From Cymodocea nodosa (taxonomy: Eukaryota; Streptophyta; Magnoliopsida; Alismatales; Cymodoceaceae): a stretch of 64,000 bases of DNA. Location of the stretch: contig CM072339.1 in the NCBI GenBank assembly GCA_036874045.1, forward strand, positions 13,771,501 through 13,835,500, read 5' to 3'. The position numbers were made by a program, and so were the translations under genes. How positions within the stretch are numbered: the first letter of the stretch is position 1; every line of letters begins with the position of its first letter. The notes below the pieces were generated by a model, which was not told the origin of the DNA, made no database searches, and saw only the letters and a list, made by a program, of their open reading frames with translations. This document shows, in pieces, positions 23,201 to 34,315 of this stretch.

Positions 23201-26200
23201 ATTTGGAGAAAAGTTTTGGACATCCGAAGGTAGAAGTGCAAGCATTTGGGAAAATTCCTATACATTCTGGAAGTTGAAAGGTGAAAATCTAGAGAAAGTT
23301 CTAGAAGTAGCAGGATTAGACTTCTAGATGGTAGAGGCCAAATTTCTGGGTAACAGGGTCGAACTTTTGAGCAGTGGTTGTTGGACATCTAAGCAAGTAG
23401 GACCAGATGATGGGCCAACATGGATCCAATGATGGGTCAAGATCAAATGATCGGCTAGTATGGATCCAATGATGGGTCATGATTGGATGATGGACTAGCA
23501 TGGATCTATTGAAGGGGTCAAGATTGGATGATGGGCCAGTAAGGATCTGATGAAGGGTCAACATCAAATGGTGGGTCAGCAAGGACCAGGAGATGGGTCA
23601 GCCAAAGTTAGATGACACGTTAGCAAGTTTTAGATGATCAAAAAGAAAAAGGTAAATGGCTGGGATGAAAACTTGAAGGACTAAGAAAAAACTCAAATGT
23701 GGCTGGAAATTGAAATCTAAACATGAGCAGAAATTGCAATTTGGAACTATCAAAAAGGAATTTGGACCATTGGATTGGATGACTAGAAAAAAATATGGTT
23801 CACCAGAGGTTAGAATTTGAATTCTGGATGGTAAATCTAGAAAAGTCAATATGGTACAATTTGAGTGAAGGACGTAGATAACAATTTGACTCTGTTAAAC
23901 CCATGTGTTGTATGATGAGTGGAGGTAGTGGTTAGGAGCGTAGACTTGCTTAAATGGAGACTAAGTAATATGAATGTGGATGGATGAAGGAATGAGTCTT
24001 CAAACAACTGTTTGGGATACGTGACAATTATTTGGACATGTGATAGAAGAAATGGTAGGGTTATCATTTGAATGTGAGGCCCAACGTATGATAACTCACA
24101 TTCAAGTTTGGTTAGCTTGAGTTTTTGTATATGTATTTTGATCTATGAGAGAGAGAGCCAAGGGCAAGGTTCGATAGGCAAGATATGTAAAGGTGGTATC
24201 TGAATTTATACCTATTAAGAGTGAGAAAGCCAAGGGTGAGTTTGGATAACCAAGATATGTAGGGACAGTATTCGAATCTACACTCATCAAGAGCATGCAT
24301 CCCATGCAAGGTGAGATAAGCAAGGTTGGATGAGTGGACTTGCAAAGGTGTGATCCAAATCCAATCTGTATCTTCACCTATTGAGTAGTCATTCGTTGTG
24401 TGATAGTTAATCTATCAAAAGTAAGTCAGTCCATTTTGTGTCTGTATGGTCTAATTGTGTATCTATAAGTTTGCCTTAGTTATGTGCAATAAAGTCCTCT
24501 TGTTTCCTACATATCTTTTCATATTCTTCAAGTTTCTTGTGCTTGATGAATATTAGTATTAGACCTTTCATCTTGTTGTGTGAAGGCATTTTTACCTCCA
24601 ATCCTTTAAAAGAAAAAAAAATCAACTTAGCTTCTTCTATGTCTAGAGCTCTTAAACTTAAAAGATGTTGGAGCTATGGATCATATGATCTACGGATCAA
24701 TAGCTTAACTTAATTTCATTAGGGACATTTTAATTGCAATTAATCATATGTAGATGTTATGTTAGTTGGATGTAAAGAATGTCTTTTATGGTGACTTATA
24801 ATAACAAACACCATAGGAGCAACCTCTAAGATATGTTGCGTAAGGAAAGAATATGGTGTGTTACTTGAAAAAAGCTATTTAGGGTCTAAAGTAAAGCCTG
24901 TGAGCTTTGAGAAATTAATTTGTATTGTTGAGTGAGGGAGATTCCAGAGGTGTATAGTTGATTGTTCAATATTTCTATAGACAACTGAAGTAGACTCCAT
25001 TATTATTACAATTTATGTTGATGATATTTTGGTAATAGGAAATGATTCAACAGACATAGCAAAGACTAAAGAATATCTTAAGACACTTTGTTATCAAATA
25101 GATGGGAACATCTTGTTACTTATTGATGATTAGATTTGTGTATTCAAAAGGAAAAATGTTTGTCACATAAGTATGCAATAGGTTAAGTAGGTTGACAATC
25201 TTTTCTGATAGAACTAAAGTTTGAAGCATAGATTCCCACGACGATGCATTCTGATAATTAAGCTATGATATTCAATGCTAACAATCCCACCTTTTATAAA
25301 GGAATAAAATACATCAAAGTAGACACTCATTATATTTGTGACATGGTAATGAATGGAATCATTTCTACTCTTTACATCCAATCATTAGAACAAGCAGATA
25401 TATTTACCAAAAGCTTAAGGGTTATATTGTTTGAAAACTTGTGTACCAAGTTGGACATGATCAGTATTTACATTCTAGCTTGAGGGGGAATGTTAAGAGT
25501 GATTTGTGTCTTTTATTATTTGTGTTATTTGCTTCTATATGGTAGGGGTATTCTTGTAATTATCTCATCTTGTAACCTCTTGGTATAATAGGTATTGTAC
25601 AAGGTTTCATTGGTATGTTCTTTGCTGACCTAAATCACAATTGTTATAGTTTACATATGCAGGCAACATAAACATATATTCTTGATTATATATGTAGATA
25701 TATTTTTGAAATAGAATATGCAATAGAGTGAATCTTGTTAAACAATAAGATTCGTTTCTTTTTTATAATGGTGGATTTTGTGCTCATAAAGATTCCAACC
25801 CTAGTAGGATTACAAGTACCACTGTTTTTGACCAAAGAATTCAACTTTGGTTTCATGTTGGACTTTAGTATGATGAAAAAAGAAATATTTCAAATTTTGA
25901 TGGACATTTCATTGGAAATTTGGTAAAATTACAAAAGCCCCCCAAAAGGTTTAAAACATATGGAATTTGTGGATTTTGTGTTCATAGAGATTCATACCCT
26001 AATAAGATTTACAAGTCCACTATTTTTGACCATTGAATTTAGCTTTCCTATAATGTAGTTAATTCATGCAAATTAATTTAAAAAATAGAAAATAAAGTTT
26101 GCAAAAATACAAGAGATATGTAGAAAAAGAATGTTATTTATAAGGAAATATAATTTTAAAAAATAAAAAATAATATAAATTTTATGATTTATTAATACTT

Positions 26201-29200
26201 TCACCAATTTTAAATATAATTTTTTATTTTTTCTTTTCTCTTCTTTTTTTTCTTCCTTCTTTTCTTTTTTTCTTCTCTCTCTTTCTCTCTTTCTTCCTCT
26301 CCTCTTTTTTTTTACCATTTTTGTCTCAGGTGCATGATTCACCCGCTCACTCCTTCAACCTTCCCCACCCATCTGAAAATCCTAATGGGGTTTGATGCTC
26401 TTCATAGGGGAAGGAGTGTTTGATGGTCAGCAGTGAAGGCTTTGATGGTGGTGGAAAACCCTTTTGTGGAAGTTTCAAAGGTCAACGCTCAATGGTAGTA
26501 GTATAGAAGTCAAAATATGCAGTCAACAATCGATGATTGGCTTCTTTAGATTGACCAATCCTTCGTTGGATCAATTGATTTGACCTTTGACAACTCAAAA
26601 AATACACCCAAACAAATGATCCATTGATCCTCAATGAAAAATCATTTGATTTCTACCATTTTTAGAAATACATGGGGTATTGAGATTGACAAATTGAAAT
26701 CCGATTTCATTGATCTGTTTTGATTTTTAAATTTATGGTCATAAGGAGTGTAACATTGTGCAAGCTTACCCTTGCAAGGGAAGAAATTACTATGCTATGT
26801 TTCTTCTCATGATAAGCCAAGCATCCTTTGGGAGGAGTTGCAAGGCCATTATACAAAGTATGATGTACTTGCTGTCAACATAGGAATCATTCAAATGGAA
26901 AGATTGGGAAGGTAGTGCTCTATTAGGAATTTTTGCAAGTTGAATTGCTTCTACCCTTTTCATCACTATTGGTTAATTTGTTCAAAGCGGCAGGGTTTTG
27001 TTTGATCTAGATGGTGTTGTAGGCAATCACTTCTTTTTTGTGATGTGCACCTATATAAGGGTGTTTCTAAAAGTATTGATTATTGACATTTCTTTGTAGT
27101 GAAAGGTGTGCTTGATCAAAAAGGTTAGTACTATGTCTTTCCTGGAAAGGTCAAAAGTTTTGTTGAGGATGTCCCTCTTCTATTAATATCAATGTTAGGT
27201 TGTTCCATTGAAATATGTTGGGGCAAGTTGCATAGCAAGTTCAAGGGATAAACTTGCCTCTATGAAATTGGTTGTTGAGTAGTTAGATTGTCTACGGTTG
27301 GTATTTTATTGGTGAGGGATGTATGTGCATATAATGAGCTATTGCACTTAAAGATTTATAGAGGGCAGTTTTGGTTGAACATGATAATAGGTTTGAGCAG
27401 TGTCCCACATGTTATGCTGTTGTTACCTTTTGCAAGGTCCATATGCAATGGCTAGAGTTTGGTAACAAGGTTGATGGAGTTGACGAAAGTGATGTTGACT
27501 TTGAGGACAAAAGTCAAGCAAAGTAGGAAGTCAAGACGAGTGGTTGTGTTTGTTTATCTTTATTTTGCAAGTGTCTATCTATGGTCGATTGTGTAGCTAT
27601 TAAGGAAAAAATGCATAGGTTGGGCCTCTTTAAATCTGCACCCCCTATTGTGCCTTGGAGGATGCTGACCAATAAATATAGTGCCATTAGTCCTAGGTAC
27701 ACCTTTCAATAGATCAATGTCTCACCTCTTTCTCAAAGATTAACGTTGCTACCTTTGTGGCATGGAGCCACCTCTTCCTTATAGTGCAATGCTACTTCAT
27801 CCATGCCAAGTTATGCATGGGAGCTAGGAAGGCCTATGCCCCTCAGTCTTGTGTTGAGTTTGTCCCTAAAACTTCACTATGGTCCTAGCCCACTATTCAA
27901 GTTTCACAAATTGACAGACTTTTGCTAGACTAGCTATTGCTCCCTTTGAGAGGTGTATTATTATGTCATGTTGACATGAAGTTATTGTGCTACTTTTGTT
28001 GGTTAACTTGAGGTGGTTTGTGTGCAAGGCATGCTCAAGGTGTTAATATTATTGGATTATGTTATTGATGACCCCTCATTTGCCAAGCAGAAACTCAAGA
28101 GCTTCTACTGTGCTTAAAGGGTTCTTGCAAAGGGTTAGTGAGCTCTAAAGGAGGTGTTATAGAAGAAAGAGGACATCAAGATCAAATCAACATAGGTAGA
28201 GGAGAGGTTGGAGCTTAAGGAGTGCTAGCAAAGAGTGAGTGTGCCTTGAAGGAAGTGTTGTACAAGAAAGAGGACATCAAGATCAACTTCTCTCCGTCTC
28301 TCTTGACAACTCTCCTCTTCCTCTGTTGTTGACCTAGTGTGCGCCCCTTCTCCCTAGTCTTATTAGTGAAAAAGAAGGATGGGATTTGGCACATGTGTGT
28401 AGATTATTGAGAATTAAATAGAAACATTGTAAAGGACAAATAGCCAATGCCAATTATAGATGAGCTCTTGGATGAATTGGGAAAGGCTAAGTGGTTCTTT
28501 AAGATTGATCTCAAAGCAAAATACCATCAAATCAGGATGACAGAAGAAGATATTTCCAAGATTGCTTTTAGAACACATAATGGACACTGAATTCACAGTG
28601 ATGCCTTTTGGTCTTTATAACACTCTAGCCACATTCCAAGTCATTTTGAATGATGTTTTCAAACCGTATCTAAGGTGATTTGTACTTGTCTTTGTTTGAT
28701 GATATTTTAGTGTATAGTATTTCTTATGAAGCACATTTGAAGGATCTAGAAAAGGTATTGTAGGTTCTGGTTGAAAATAGGTTCCATGCAAAGTGAAGTA
28801 AACACCAACCTGAGGACAAGGTCTCAATGGCAGTAGAGTAATGTTAGTAACTGAAGGTGGTAGTCAGGTATTCGAGTATAGATACCTGAGTGAATATCTG
28901 TGCTTTTTATATACTTGTTGTCTTGTTAGAGTTAGCTTTTGGTCTGTAACCTATTGTTGAACTTGGGAGATCAGTTGCATCTCGAACAACAACCAATTAT
29001 CTAGTATTTTCACTATTTTCACCATAGCTTCCTCTTCCAAATTTCACTCTTACAACCTAAGATCTAGCAGCTTGAAGACATCATCTAACATAAACCATAA
29101 AGGGCACAAATTTTATGGTGGTTCTACTTCATAAGATGGCTGACTTTTGGTATTCCACTAATTTCTTAGTGTTAAGTGTAGATAATACCTATCTTTACAA

Positions 29201-31849
29201 ACAGTGCTTTTTACCAGGTTAAGCACTCAACCCCGACAAAACTTTCCTTATCACAGAGGAACACAAATCATATGCTTTATGGACTAAATACACCAACCAA
29301 GATTGCACCTCTCAACCCAAACTACACTCTCCTTCTAAGAAGTCTTTCTACCAGCCCTAAGTGAAGTAACAAGAAGAGAATAAATCTTTATAATCAATCT
29401 ACACATGAAAAGAATAACAATGCACCTTACAACTTATAACCAGAAATCTATTTTACTCTTGCAGTAGCTGTGCAAACTTTGTTCTTGAATGCTTTGTGCA
29501 AGAGAAGAAAAATGATGTGAATGCATGCTTAAGAAAGTCATTAGGAATGTTCTTTAATTGTAAGTAAGGTATGAATGTATAAAGAGAGAGACAATGAGCA
29601 AAACGGTATGCACATATAGCTAGAAGGATTTCCCAAAAATGGTCTAATTGTTAGTTTCTATATTGAAACGGATTATTGATTTTACTGTTAATCCAAAAAC
29701 TGTAATAGATAGTTTTTTACAAGAACAGACTAAGGTTCATTCAGTTGTACAATCCAAAAGTTTCTCTCCACCAACACATGCAAAGTGAATTAACAATTTT
29801 ACAGTTAACTTGAAAACAGTAATAGCTGGTTCTCTACACAGGAACAGACAAAGATCATTCACCAGTTGTACAATTGGAAAGTTCCTTTCCACCAATGTAT
29901 GCAAAACGGATTTACTGTAGATGTCCCATTGATCCAATTTGGGTAGACTCATAAGATAATGAATGAAACGGTTATCCAGTGGTGAAACAGATCTGAACTA
30001 ATTGTGGTCTTGACTTGTTTTCCAAACAGGGTGTAAATGGACATCTGGTGGAAAGAACAGTAACCAGAAATGATCGATATGAGAAGGGACTAAGGGTTCA
30101 AAATGGGTTCTCTACCATGATATAAAGAATAAACTTGGATGTATATGTTAAAAAACATCACCTGTAAAACTAACAGGATATTCTTCAAATGCTCCAAGCT
30201 TGTCATTCCTGTAGCATTAGCACTTTGACTTGTCTGCCCTTTAGTGTTTGTCATCAAAATTAACGATTGAACACCGGCTCCAACAGCTTATGATTTTTTT
30301 ATTATATATGCCTACAAATGACTCACCTCATGAATCTACTTTAACAACATGTGTCAACATAAGAGATAGGTGTAAGTGGATAGATACATTTTAAATAATG
30401 TGGGACAACCCTACACATAGCATTTAACCCTACTTTATATGCCTACAAATGACTCACATCGTGAACCTACTTTAATATCATGTGTGAACATAAGAGATAG
30501 GTGTTAGTGGATACATACATCATAAATAATATGGGACAAACCTACACATAACACTTACCCTAATACATTAATACACTAACAATTACTCAGGCTTGTTACT
30601 CTTCCATTTTTTTGGAGAGATATAAATAATGTTATGTGAATAATGACTTGTACAGATGAAGAACAGCCATGATATTGAGCAACAAGAAATCAAAAGAATT
30701 GTTAGTTCTGGAAATGTCAGCGCTTCAACTTGTATTGCCACTGCTTGCACATCCTTGGCAATTGGGTTCGTAATTGTCTACTTTTTTCTATTTCGGTTCA
30801 TCAGTGTGCCCATTGTTTCTTTTTGAAGTTGTTGCATTATTATACCAAGAATACAATGCATTTCTGTCATTCTTGAAGATTTTAATTGGTTGAGTTTTAT
30901 ACACTGTTCGAATGTAATGAGTATATACATGCTTGATCTGTTTATTTTCTTTTTTCATTTGTCTTAGCGATTGAGTGGCTCATGCATGACAACTTTTGTG
31001 TGACAAAACTTATGGGTAAAGGCAAAGTTCAAGAATCTTATTGGGCATTTGTGTGACAACTTTTCAGTCTTCTTCTGATCATTCCTTTTACTTTGCTATT
31101 TTATGAGCTGAGTTGTATGCATCATTTATAATGTTCAACTGTTAGTGGACTAGGATACAGTCAAATAATCTCTCAGCATTTCAATGAGATCTCAAGTGGT
31201 AATGGGCTAGGCCACATGTTGAACTGAACCAGGGAACTTTCCTGTGGGTTCCAAAATATTTCAAATCATGGAAGAGAAACCCCATTGCATGGATCAAATC
31301 AGATATGGTATTTGAAGATGGCATATTGTTTTCTTAAAGTATATATATATATATGCTAAAGTAGATGGTCCGTTAGTAGACTACTAGAGAATGGCTTGAG
31401 GATCTTTTGAGTATTCACCACAGGGGGACTGCATTTCCCCTACTGTTTTGTTGTGTACTATACATTCCTACCACATATGGATACTGTTAAAAATATTGCC
31501 TTTTTTATGAGTGGTCCACTGAAATCTTGTAAACCCATGCTTTAATTTAATGAGTTATTGATGATTGACTATGCTTAGAATGAGCCAAATGATCTCTGCA
31601 TATTAATTGCATGTCCAAAATATTCATGGTCATAATTGCATGTTTTATGAAGTGTGATTCTTATCATAAACATTTTACCCTGCCAACTATAGGTATGGCC
31701 TTGGTTGGCGTGGTGGTTCGTGGTACACAAATCGGAGGTTTCGAAGAGAACAGCTAAAATTACTAGGGCAATCAAAGCTGAACAAGTGGAGATTCATGAG
31801 AAGACCATTGATCCAGTCCCGTGTACTTAAAGCTAACAACAAATTATGA
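20236..31849 (+). CDS. Host gene, C-terminal three exons of a small conserved-looking protein
   Basis: Exons: 20236-20300 (65 nt), 30656-30765 (110 nt), 31693-31849 (157 nt including the TGA stop). Splice sites read tgcag/exon/gtgagt, tacag/exon/gt and atag/exon. Phases are consistent, giving 110 uninterrupted residues. The first exon encodes [20 protein letters not shown], an amphipathic helix. The second ends [16 protein letters not shown], and the join continues [18 protein letters not shown], then a basic tail ending [10 protein letters not shown]. The small-residue and Gly-rich segment followed by 'GWRGG-x-W-Y-x-N' and basic residues resembles, from memory, small plant proteins of unknown function; a membrane-associated or organellar role is only a guess. 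At least one upstream exon is missing. The introns are 10,355 bp (20301-30655, filled with transposons) and 927 bp. The absence of stops and the intact splice sites, amid decayed transposons, suggest a functional gene. Confidence 0.75.
21560..21990 (+). pseudogene. Copia B gag remnant
   Basis: Translation across several frames gives [53 protein letters not shown], and [12 protein letters not shown]. These are ordered pieces of a copia Gag (capsid helices, then the Gly-rich segment before the zinc knuckle). Multiple stops and a local duplication around 21735-21780 break it. The DNA between 21059 and 21560 holds the degraded leader and start, including a 117-codon chance ORF. Confidence 0.6.
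22540..23000 (+). pseudogene. Copia B GAG-pre-integrase and integrase remnant
   Basis: [20 protein letters not shown] and then [15 protein letters not shown] match the domain before copia integrase. Further on, [25 protein letters not shown], a stop, and VYLLKDW match the first part of the catalytic core. The first catalytic Asp lies just before GPARV; here that position has changed (HCYL* in place of the usual HCDVWG). The rest of the core is missing because unrelated DNA follows from about 23030. Confidence 0.7.
23400..23605 (+). repeat. Tandem repeat, about 50 bp, four diverged units
   Basis: Units contain ATGATGGGYCARNATGGATC followed by a TGATGGGTCA-type word. They run from about 23405 to 23600. 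The reverse-strand ORF at 23316-23582 is a translation of the repeat and is not a gene. Confidence 0.6.
24145..24375 (+). repeat. Tandem repeat, about 72 bp, three diverged units
   Basis: Units start near 24150, 24221 and about 24300 and share GAGARAGCCAAGGGYRAG, AAGATATGTA and TATCTGAAT or TATTCGAAT words. Reverse-strand ORFs across the region mirror the repeat and are not supported as genes. Confidence 0.6.
24770..25485 (+). pseudogene. Copia B reverse transcriptase and RNase H remnant
   Basis: [11 protein letters not shown] near 24775 begins the copia RT core and is followed by [17 protein letters not shown] and the catalytic block [13 protein letters not shown]. The YVDD codons are 25014-25025. 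The region after YVDD has lost the RT thumb and most of RNase H. The RNase H end is well preserved at 25262-25485: [19 protein letters not shown], then [19 protein letters not shown]. Its stop directly precedes the polypurine tract and 3' LTR. Several stops and frame changes make the gene non-functional. Confidence 0.85.
25760..26044 (+). repeat. Direct duplication of about 80 bp
   Basis: A segment starting GTGGATTTTGTGCTCATA near 25768 recurs near 25970 with about 80 percent match by eye. Both copies contain ATTCCAACCCTAGTAGGATT or its variant and a TTTTTGACC word. The two lie about 200 bp apart, next to dispersed repeat R1 copy b. Confidence 0.55.
26045..26735 (+). repeat. Dispersed repeat R1, copy b
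   Basis: Second copy of the repeat at 8645-9415, in the same orientation and within the host intron. It has the AT-rich left part, a nearly pure pyrimidine tract (about 26220-26312), and a right part with shared words such as CAACTCAAAAAATACAC. No coding frame is conserved between the copies. Confidence 0.6.
26736..28325. other. Intron DNA, no gene recognised
   Basis: Moderate base composition with scattered short ORFs, probably old retrotransposon sequence upstream of the RT fragment. A direct duplication of about 97 bp spacing lies at 28134-28185 and 28231-28283, sharing AAGAGGACATCAAGATCAA. I cannot assign a function. Confidence 0.4.
28330..28830 (+). pseudogene. Ty3/gypsy reverse transcriptase fragment
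   Basis: Frames give [63 protein letters not shown], and AFRTHNGH, the first half of a Ty3/gypsy RT palm (fingers and the 'K-I-D-L-K-x-x-Y-H-Q-I-R' block). A frame change follows; then MPFGL-like, FQ..LND.F, RFVLVF and DDILVYS-like residues mark the catalytic region near 28670-28720. The sequence type is that of chromoviruses (Del/Tekay or Reina type) and differs from the Athila-type RT at 49-62 kb. Stops and frameshifts show it is dead. No matching gag, integrase or LTR was found beside it. Confidence 0.8.
28831..29676. other. Intron DNA, no gene recognised
   Basis: Nothing I can support. It may be flanking LTR or unique intron sequence. Confidence 0.35.
29677..29912 (+). repeat. Tandem duplication, about 120 bp, two copies
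   Basis: Copies at about 29677-29790 and 29800-29912 share AGTTGTACAATYSRAAAG, CACCAAYRYATGCAAA and ACAGTAATAG-type words. They are roughly 80 percent alike by eye. No coding sense. Confidence 0.65.
30303..30570 (+). repeat. Tandem duplication, about 133 bp, two copies
   Basis: Copies begin TATGCCTACAAATGACTCAC near 30307 and near 30440. Both contain CATAAGAGATAGGTG and end with CCTACACATA. They lie about 90 bp upstream of the second visible host exon. Confidence 0.7.
30766..31692 (+). other. Last intron of the host gene
   Basis: A GT-AG intron of 927 bp, with a (TA)n run near 31340-31356 and no recognisable transposon. It separates the exon ending [11 protein letters not shown] from the exon starting YGLGWRGG. 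Confidence 0.6.
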
Positions 31850-32659
31850 AGAGATCACAAGCTCACCACCAGTTAATACGGTGGCTCTTGAGGTTGACGT
31901 GGAAAGACTTGCCTCAACTCAATCGGTAGTGGTTAAACGATGCTTATAATCAACAGGTCTGCCTATAAAAAATCTGGAAAATATTGTCATAAATAGGCAT
32001 AATAATCTGTGAGCAAAATCAGAAAAGAAAAACAATATCGAATGTACATTTAATCAGTGAGTTCGAATTTTATTACCATTGTTTTTTAGAGATTTAGGAT
32101 GGGCATGCGCCTATTGCATTGTCAACGGCAATTTTTTCGCTGCGATAGAAGAGGTGATTTGTACATTATTTTTATTTATATGGTTGTGCACCGCAAATTA
32201 GTTAATCTTTTGTGTGTGGTCTGACTGGAGGTGAAAAAATTGGGGTGGTCTTGGCTTGATTTGATTTGACAAATTTTTAAACCAAATTCTATGGATTGAT
32301 TTAAACACTTTCCGGATAAATCAAAATCATTATCAACAATGGGATAATGCTCTTGGTCTTTTATTCTATTATAAGGGATGTTATTTTGGGCGTGTAGTTG
32401 AGATTGTAGTTTCTCGAGGAATGCTAGGATATTGGAAAGAAGTAATGTTTGCAGATTTTTATGGTTTTTTGTCAATACAAAAATTATAAGAATGGTCTTG
32501 AAAATATGGGACAATGTTTTTATAGCTTTTCCCATAGCTTTCATTTTTTTTTTTTTTTGTTAAAGTATCAAATTTAAAATGAAATGTAATAGGTGTAATG
32601 TTGAAAATGTTGGTATTGGGTGTGAAGACATTTCGTTAATTACTAAAAACGTTTAATCT
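31850..32659. other. 3' flank of the host gene
   Basis: Presumed 3' UTR and downstream sequence. It includes a T-run at about 32543-32558. The reverse-strand 122-codon ORF (32176-32544) has no recognisable domain and I do not support it as a gene. Confidence 0.4.
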
Positions 32660-33314
32660 TGTTGGAGTGTTGGTCAAATTGAAGGAAAAGTAATGGTTGA
32701 ACAATGAGTAAAAGATGATTGAATTGAAGTATAAGTTGAACTAGTGGCCAGAGTTATTAGCATCGTAGTAGTGTTTGATGGGAGAACACAGGTGTACCTA
32801 ATGTCTAGTAGTGCAGGCAACATCAAATTGACTTGTTTTTTGATGTTTGATAAGACAAGTAAGATGTTTGGTGGTTCTGGTATTACTACGAGTTCAATTA
32901 TATTGATGGAGTGTTTGCTTAGATTAGATGTTTAAGTGAAACGTTGTTGATTGTTAGATGTGAAGCTTCAGGTGGATGTCAATTGATAATCTCTAGAGGT
33001 TGTAAGGGTATTTTTGTAATCTTATAAATGGTGTTGTAACCTTAACTATCTTATTTAAAGGCTTGTAACCTAATGTTGTATGTGTGAGTGACAATGTCCT
33101 TAAAATATGCATTGTTGTTAAGGATGAGTATAGTGAAGAACTAACATCATTGTGGACGTAGGTTATTGTTGAATTACATATATTCCTATGTCAATTTGTG
33201 TATGATTTTCATTTCTTCTACTATTATTTTTTTGTTTAATTTATGAGAAAGTACCTTCACTAATTGATATGCAAGTGATGTTGATGTCATTGTATTGGAG
33301 TGTTGATCCCAATA
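32660..33314 (+). mobile_element. Probable 5' LTR of copia element C
   Basis: Begins TGTTGGAGTG and ends near GATCCCAATA. It is followed by ACTATCAAAGCCA (about 33317-33329), a degenerate version of the tRNA-iMet primer site TGGTATCAGAGCC. Copia gag sequence starts about 90 bp further on. The 3' LTR is not in the window or has not been recognised. Confidence 0.5.
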
Positions 33315-33399
33315 ATTACTATCAAAGCCAAAGGTTGTTGATGTCATAGGAATGTGTGTAGTTAGGGTTTTTATAGGGAGTCAAATCGAAAGGGAAGGG

Positions 33400-34121
33400 T
33401 AGAAGTGTTGGCAAAAAATAAGAAGATTAGGATTGACAAATTTGATGGTAGTGATTTTAGGTTTTAGAGAATATAAATAAAGGATTATTTGTTTTAGAGA
33501 GGGTTGCATGAATTGCTTCGAGGGAGGAGACTAGAAGGGATAAAATAGGAAGAATGAGAGCTATTAGATCGTTGGGTGATGGATATGACATCCAAGACTT
33601 AAATTTGAGTGAAGAGATTAAAAGAAGTAATGATGGCATTTTTACCTTTGCCTAGAGTGTGGACAACAAGGGAAGACAATAGTAGAGAGGATAAGACTTA
33701 TAGTGGAGATTCAAGTTCAAGGGAGGTTGGAGGAGAAGAGATGATGTGGTGTGCTGGAATTATGAGAGGATGAGTCACTTTTGTGACCAATGCCAAGCTT
33801 TGTGAAGAGGAGCAAAAAGATAGTTCAACAAATTGAGTATTGGGTGAAAGACTTTGAGGCATTTGTTTACTCCACCAATAGAAGGAATTTACTACAAAAT
33901 AGTGGTCATTGAGTGATTGGACTAACACTAAAGGTGAATGGAAATTGAAGGGTGTTAGATACATTCTTGATCTGACAAAGAGTTTAATTTCCACTACTTA
34001 GTTTAACCATAAAGGTTATTCCATTTGAGGGTGAATAGTGGAAAGTAATCAAAGAGCTATGATGAATCTTGTAAAAAGAAAGTGTGCTTCCTTGGTAGCA
34101 CCAATGAGAGAAAATGACTAA
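33400..34121 (+). pseudogene. Copia C gag and protease-region remnant
   Basis: Frames give KIRRLGLTNLMVV, then IKDYLF, RGLHELLRGRRLEGIK and ELLDRW, ordered blocks of a copia Gag (usual pattern 'K-F-D-G-x-x-F-x-x-W-x-x-x-x-x-D-Y-L'). A degenerate zinc knuckle follows, CWNYERMSHFCDQC, with the second Cys replaced by Tyr. Then come EWKLKGVRYILDLTKSLIS and SNQRAMMNLVKRKCASLV, the region around copia protease and before the GAG-pre-integrase domain. Many stops. The gene is cut at 34121 by Harbinger element 2 and resumes at 40807. Confidence 0.75.
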
Positions 34122-34315
34122 GGGGGGGTTTGTGCCTACTCAGATTTTTAAGAAATGAAAGAAATGAAAGTAAAGAAAGTATGTAAGTAGTATGTGTAGA
34201 TTTGGAAACTTGGGAAAGTTTGTTAACTTTCCCAAATATAAAAGGAAAATTTTTCCCTGATTTCGGAGACTCTCCCCTCTGAAATCAAGGAATCCCCGAC
34301 CGCCCGAATGCTCTG

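Larger units (their letters stand above)
23030..24590. mobile_element. Possible LTR-like insertion within copia B
   Basis: This stretch separates the integrase piece from the RT piece of copia B and has no copia coding similarity. It holds two tandem arrays (23400-23600 and 24145-24375) and an AATAAA word near 24488 close to its right end, features common in long LTRs. A TGTGACAACT word near 23032 is a possible LTR start. I could not find a convincing target duplication, so the limits and class are uncertain. Confidence 0.35.
20883..25639 (+). mobile_element. Ty1/copia element B, decayed, inside the host intron
   Basis: Short LTRs bound it: 20883-21058 (TGTTAAGAG to AAATCTCA) and 25491-25639 (TGTTAAGAG to about ATCACA). 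They share the long word ATTATCTCATCTTGTAACC and the following TTGGTATAA. The left LTR is followed at 21059 by TGGTACCAAAGCC, a degenerate tRNA-iMet primer site. The right LTR is preceded by the polypurine tract GAGGGGGAA. The flanks GTTGT and ATTGT are a possible 5-bp target duplication with one mismatch. The internal order gag, integrase, RT, RNase H is the copia order. It has the same orientation as the host gene and lies entirely within the first visible intron. Confidence 0.85.

Noticed and set aside
32176-32544. Reverse-strand 122-codon ORF after the host gene
   Set aside because: No recognisable domain; low-complexity composition; lies in a probable 3' flank.
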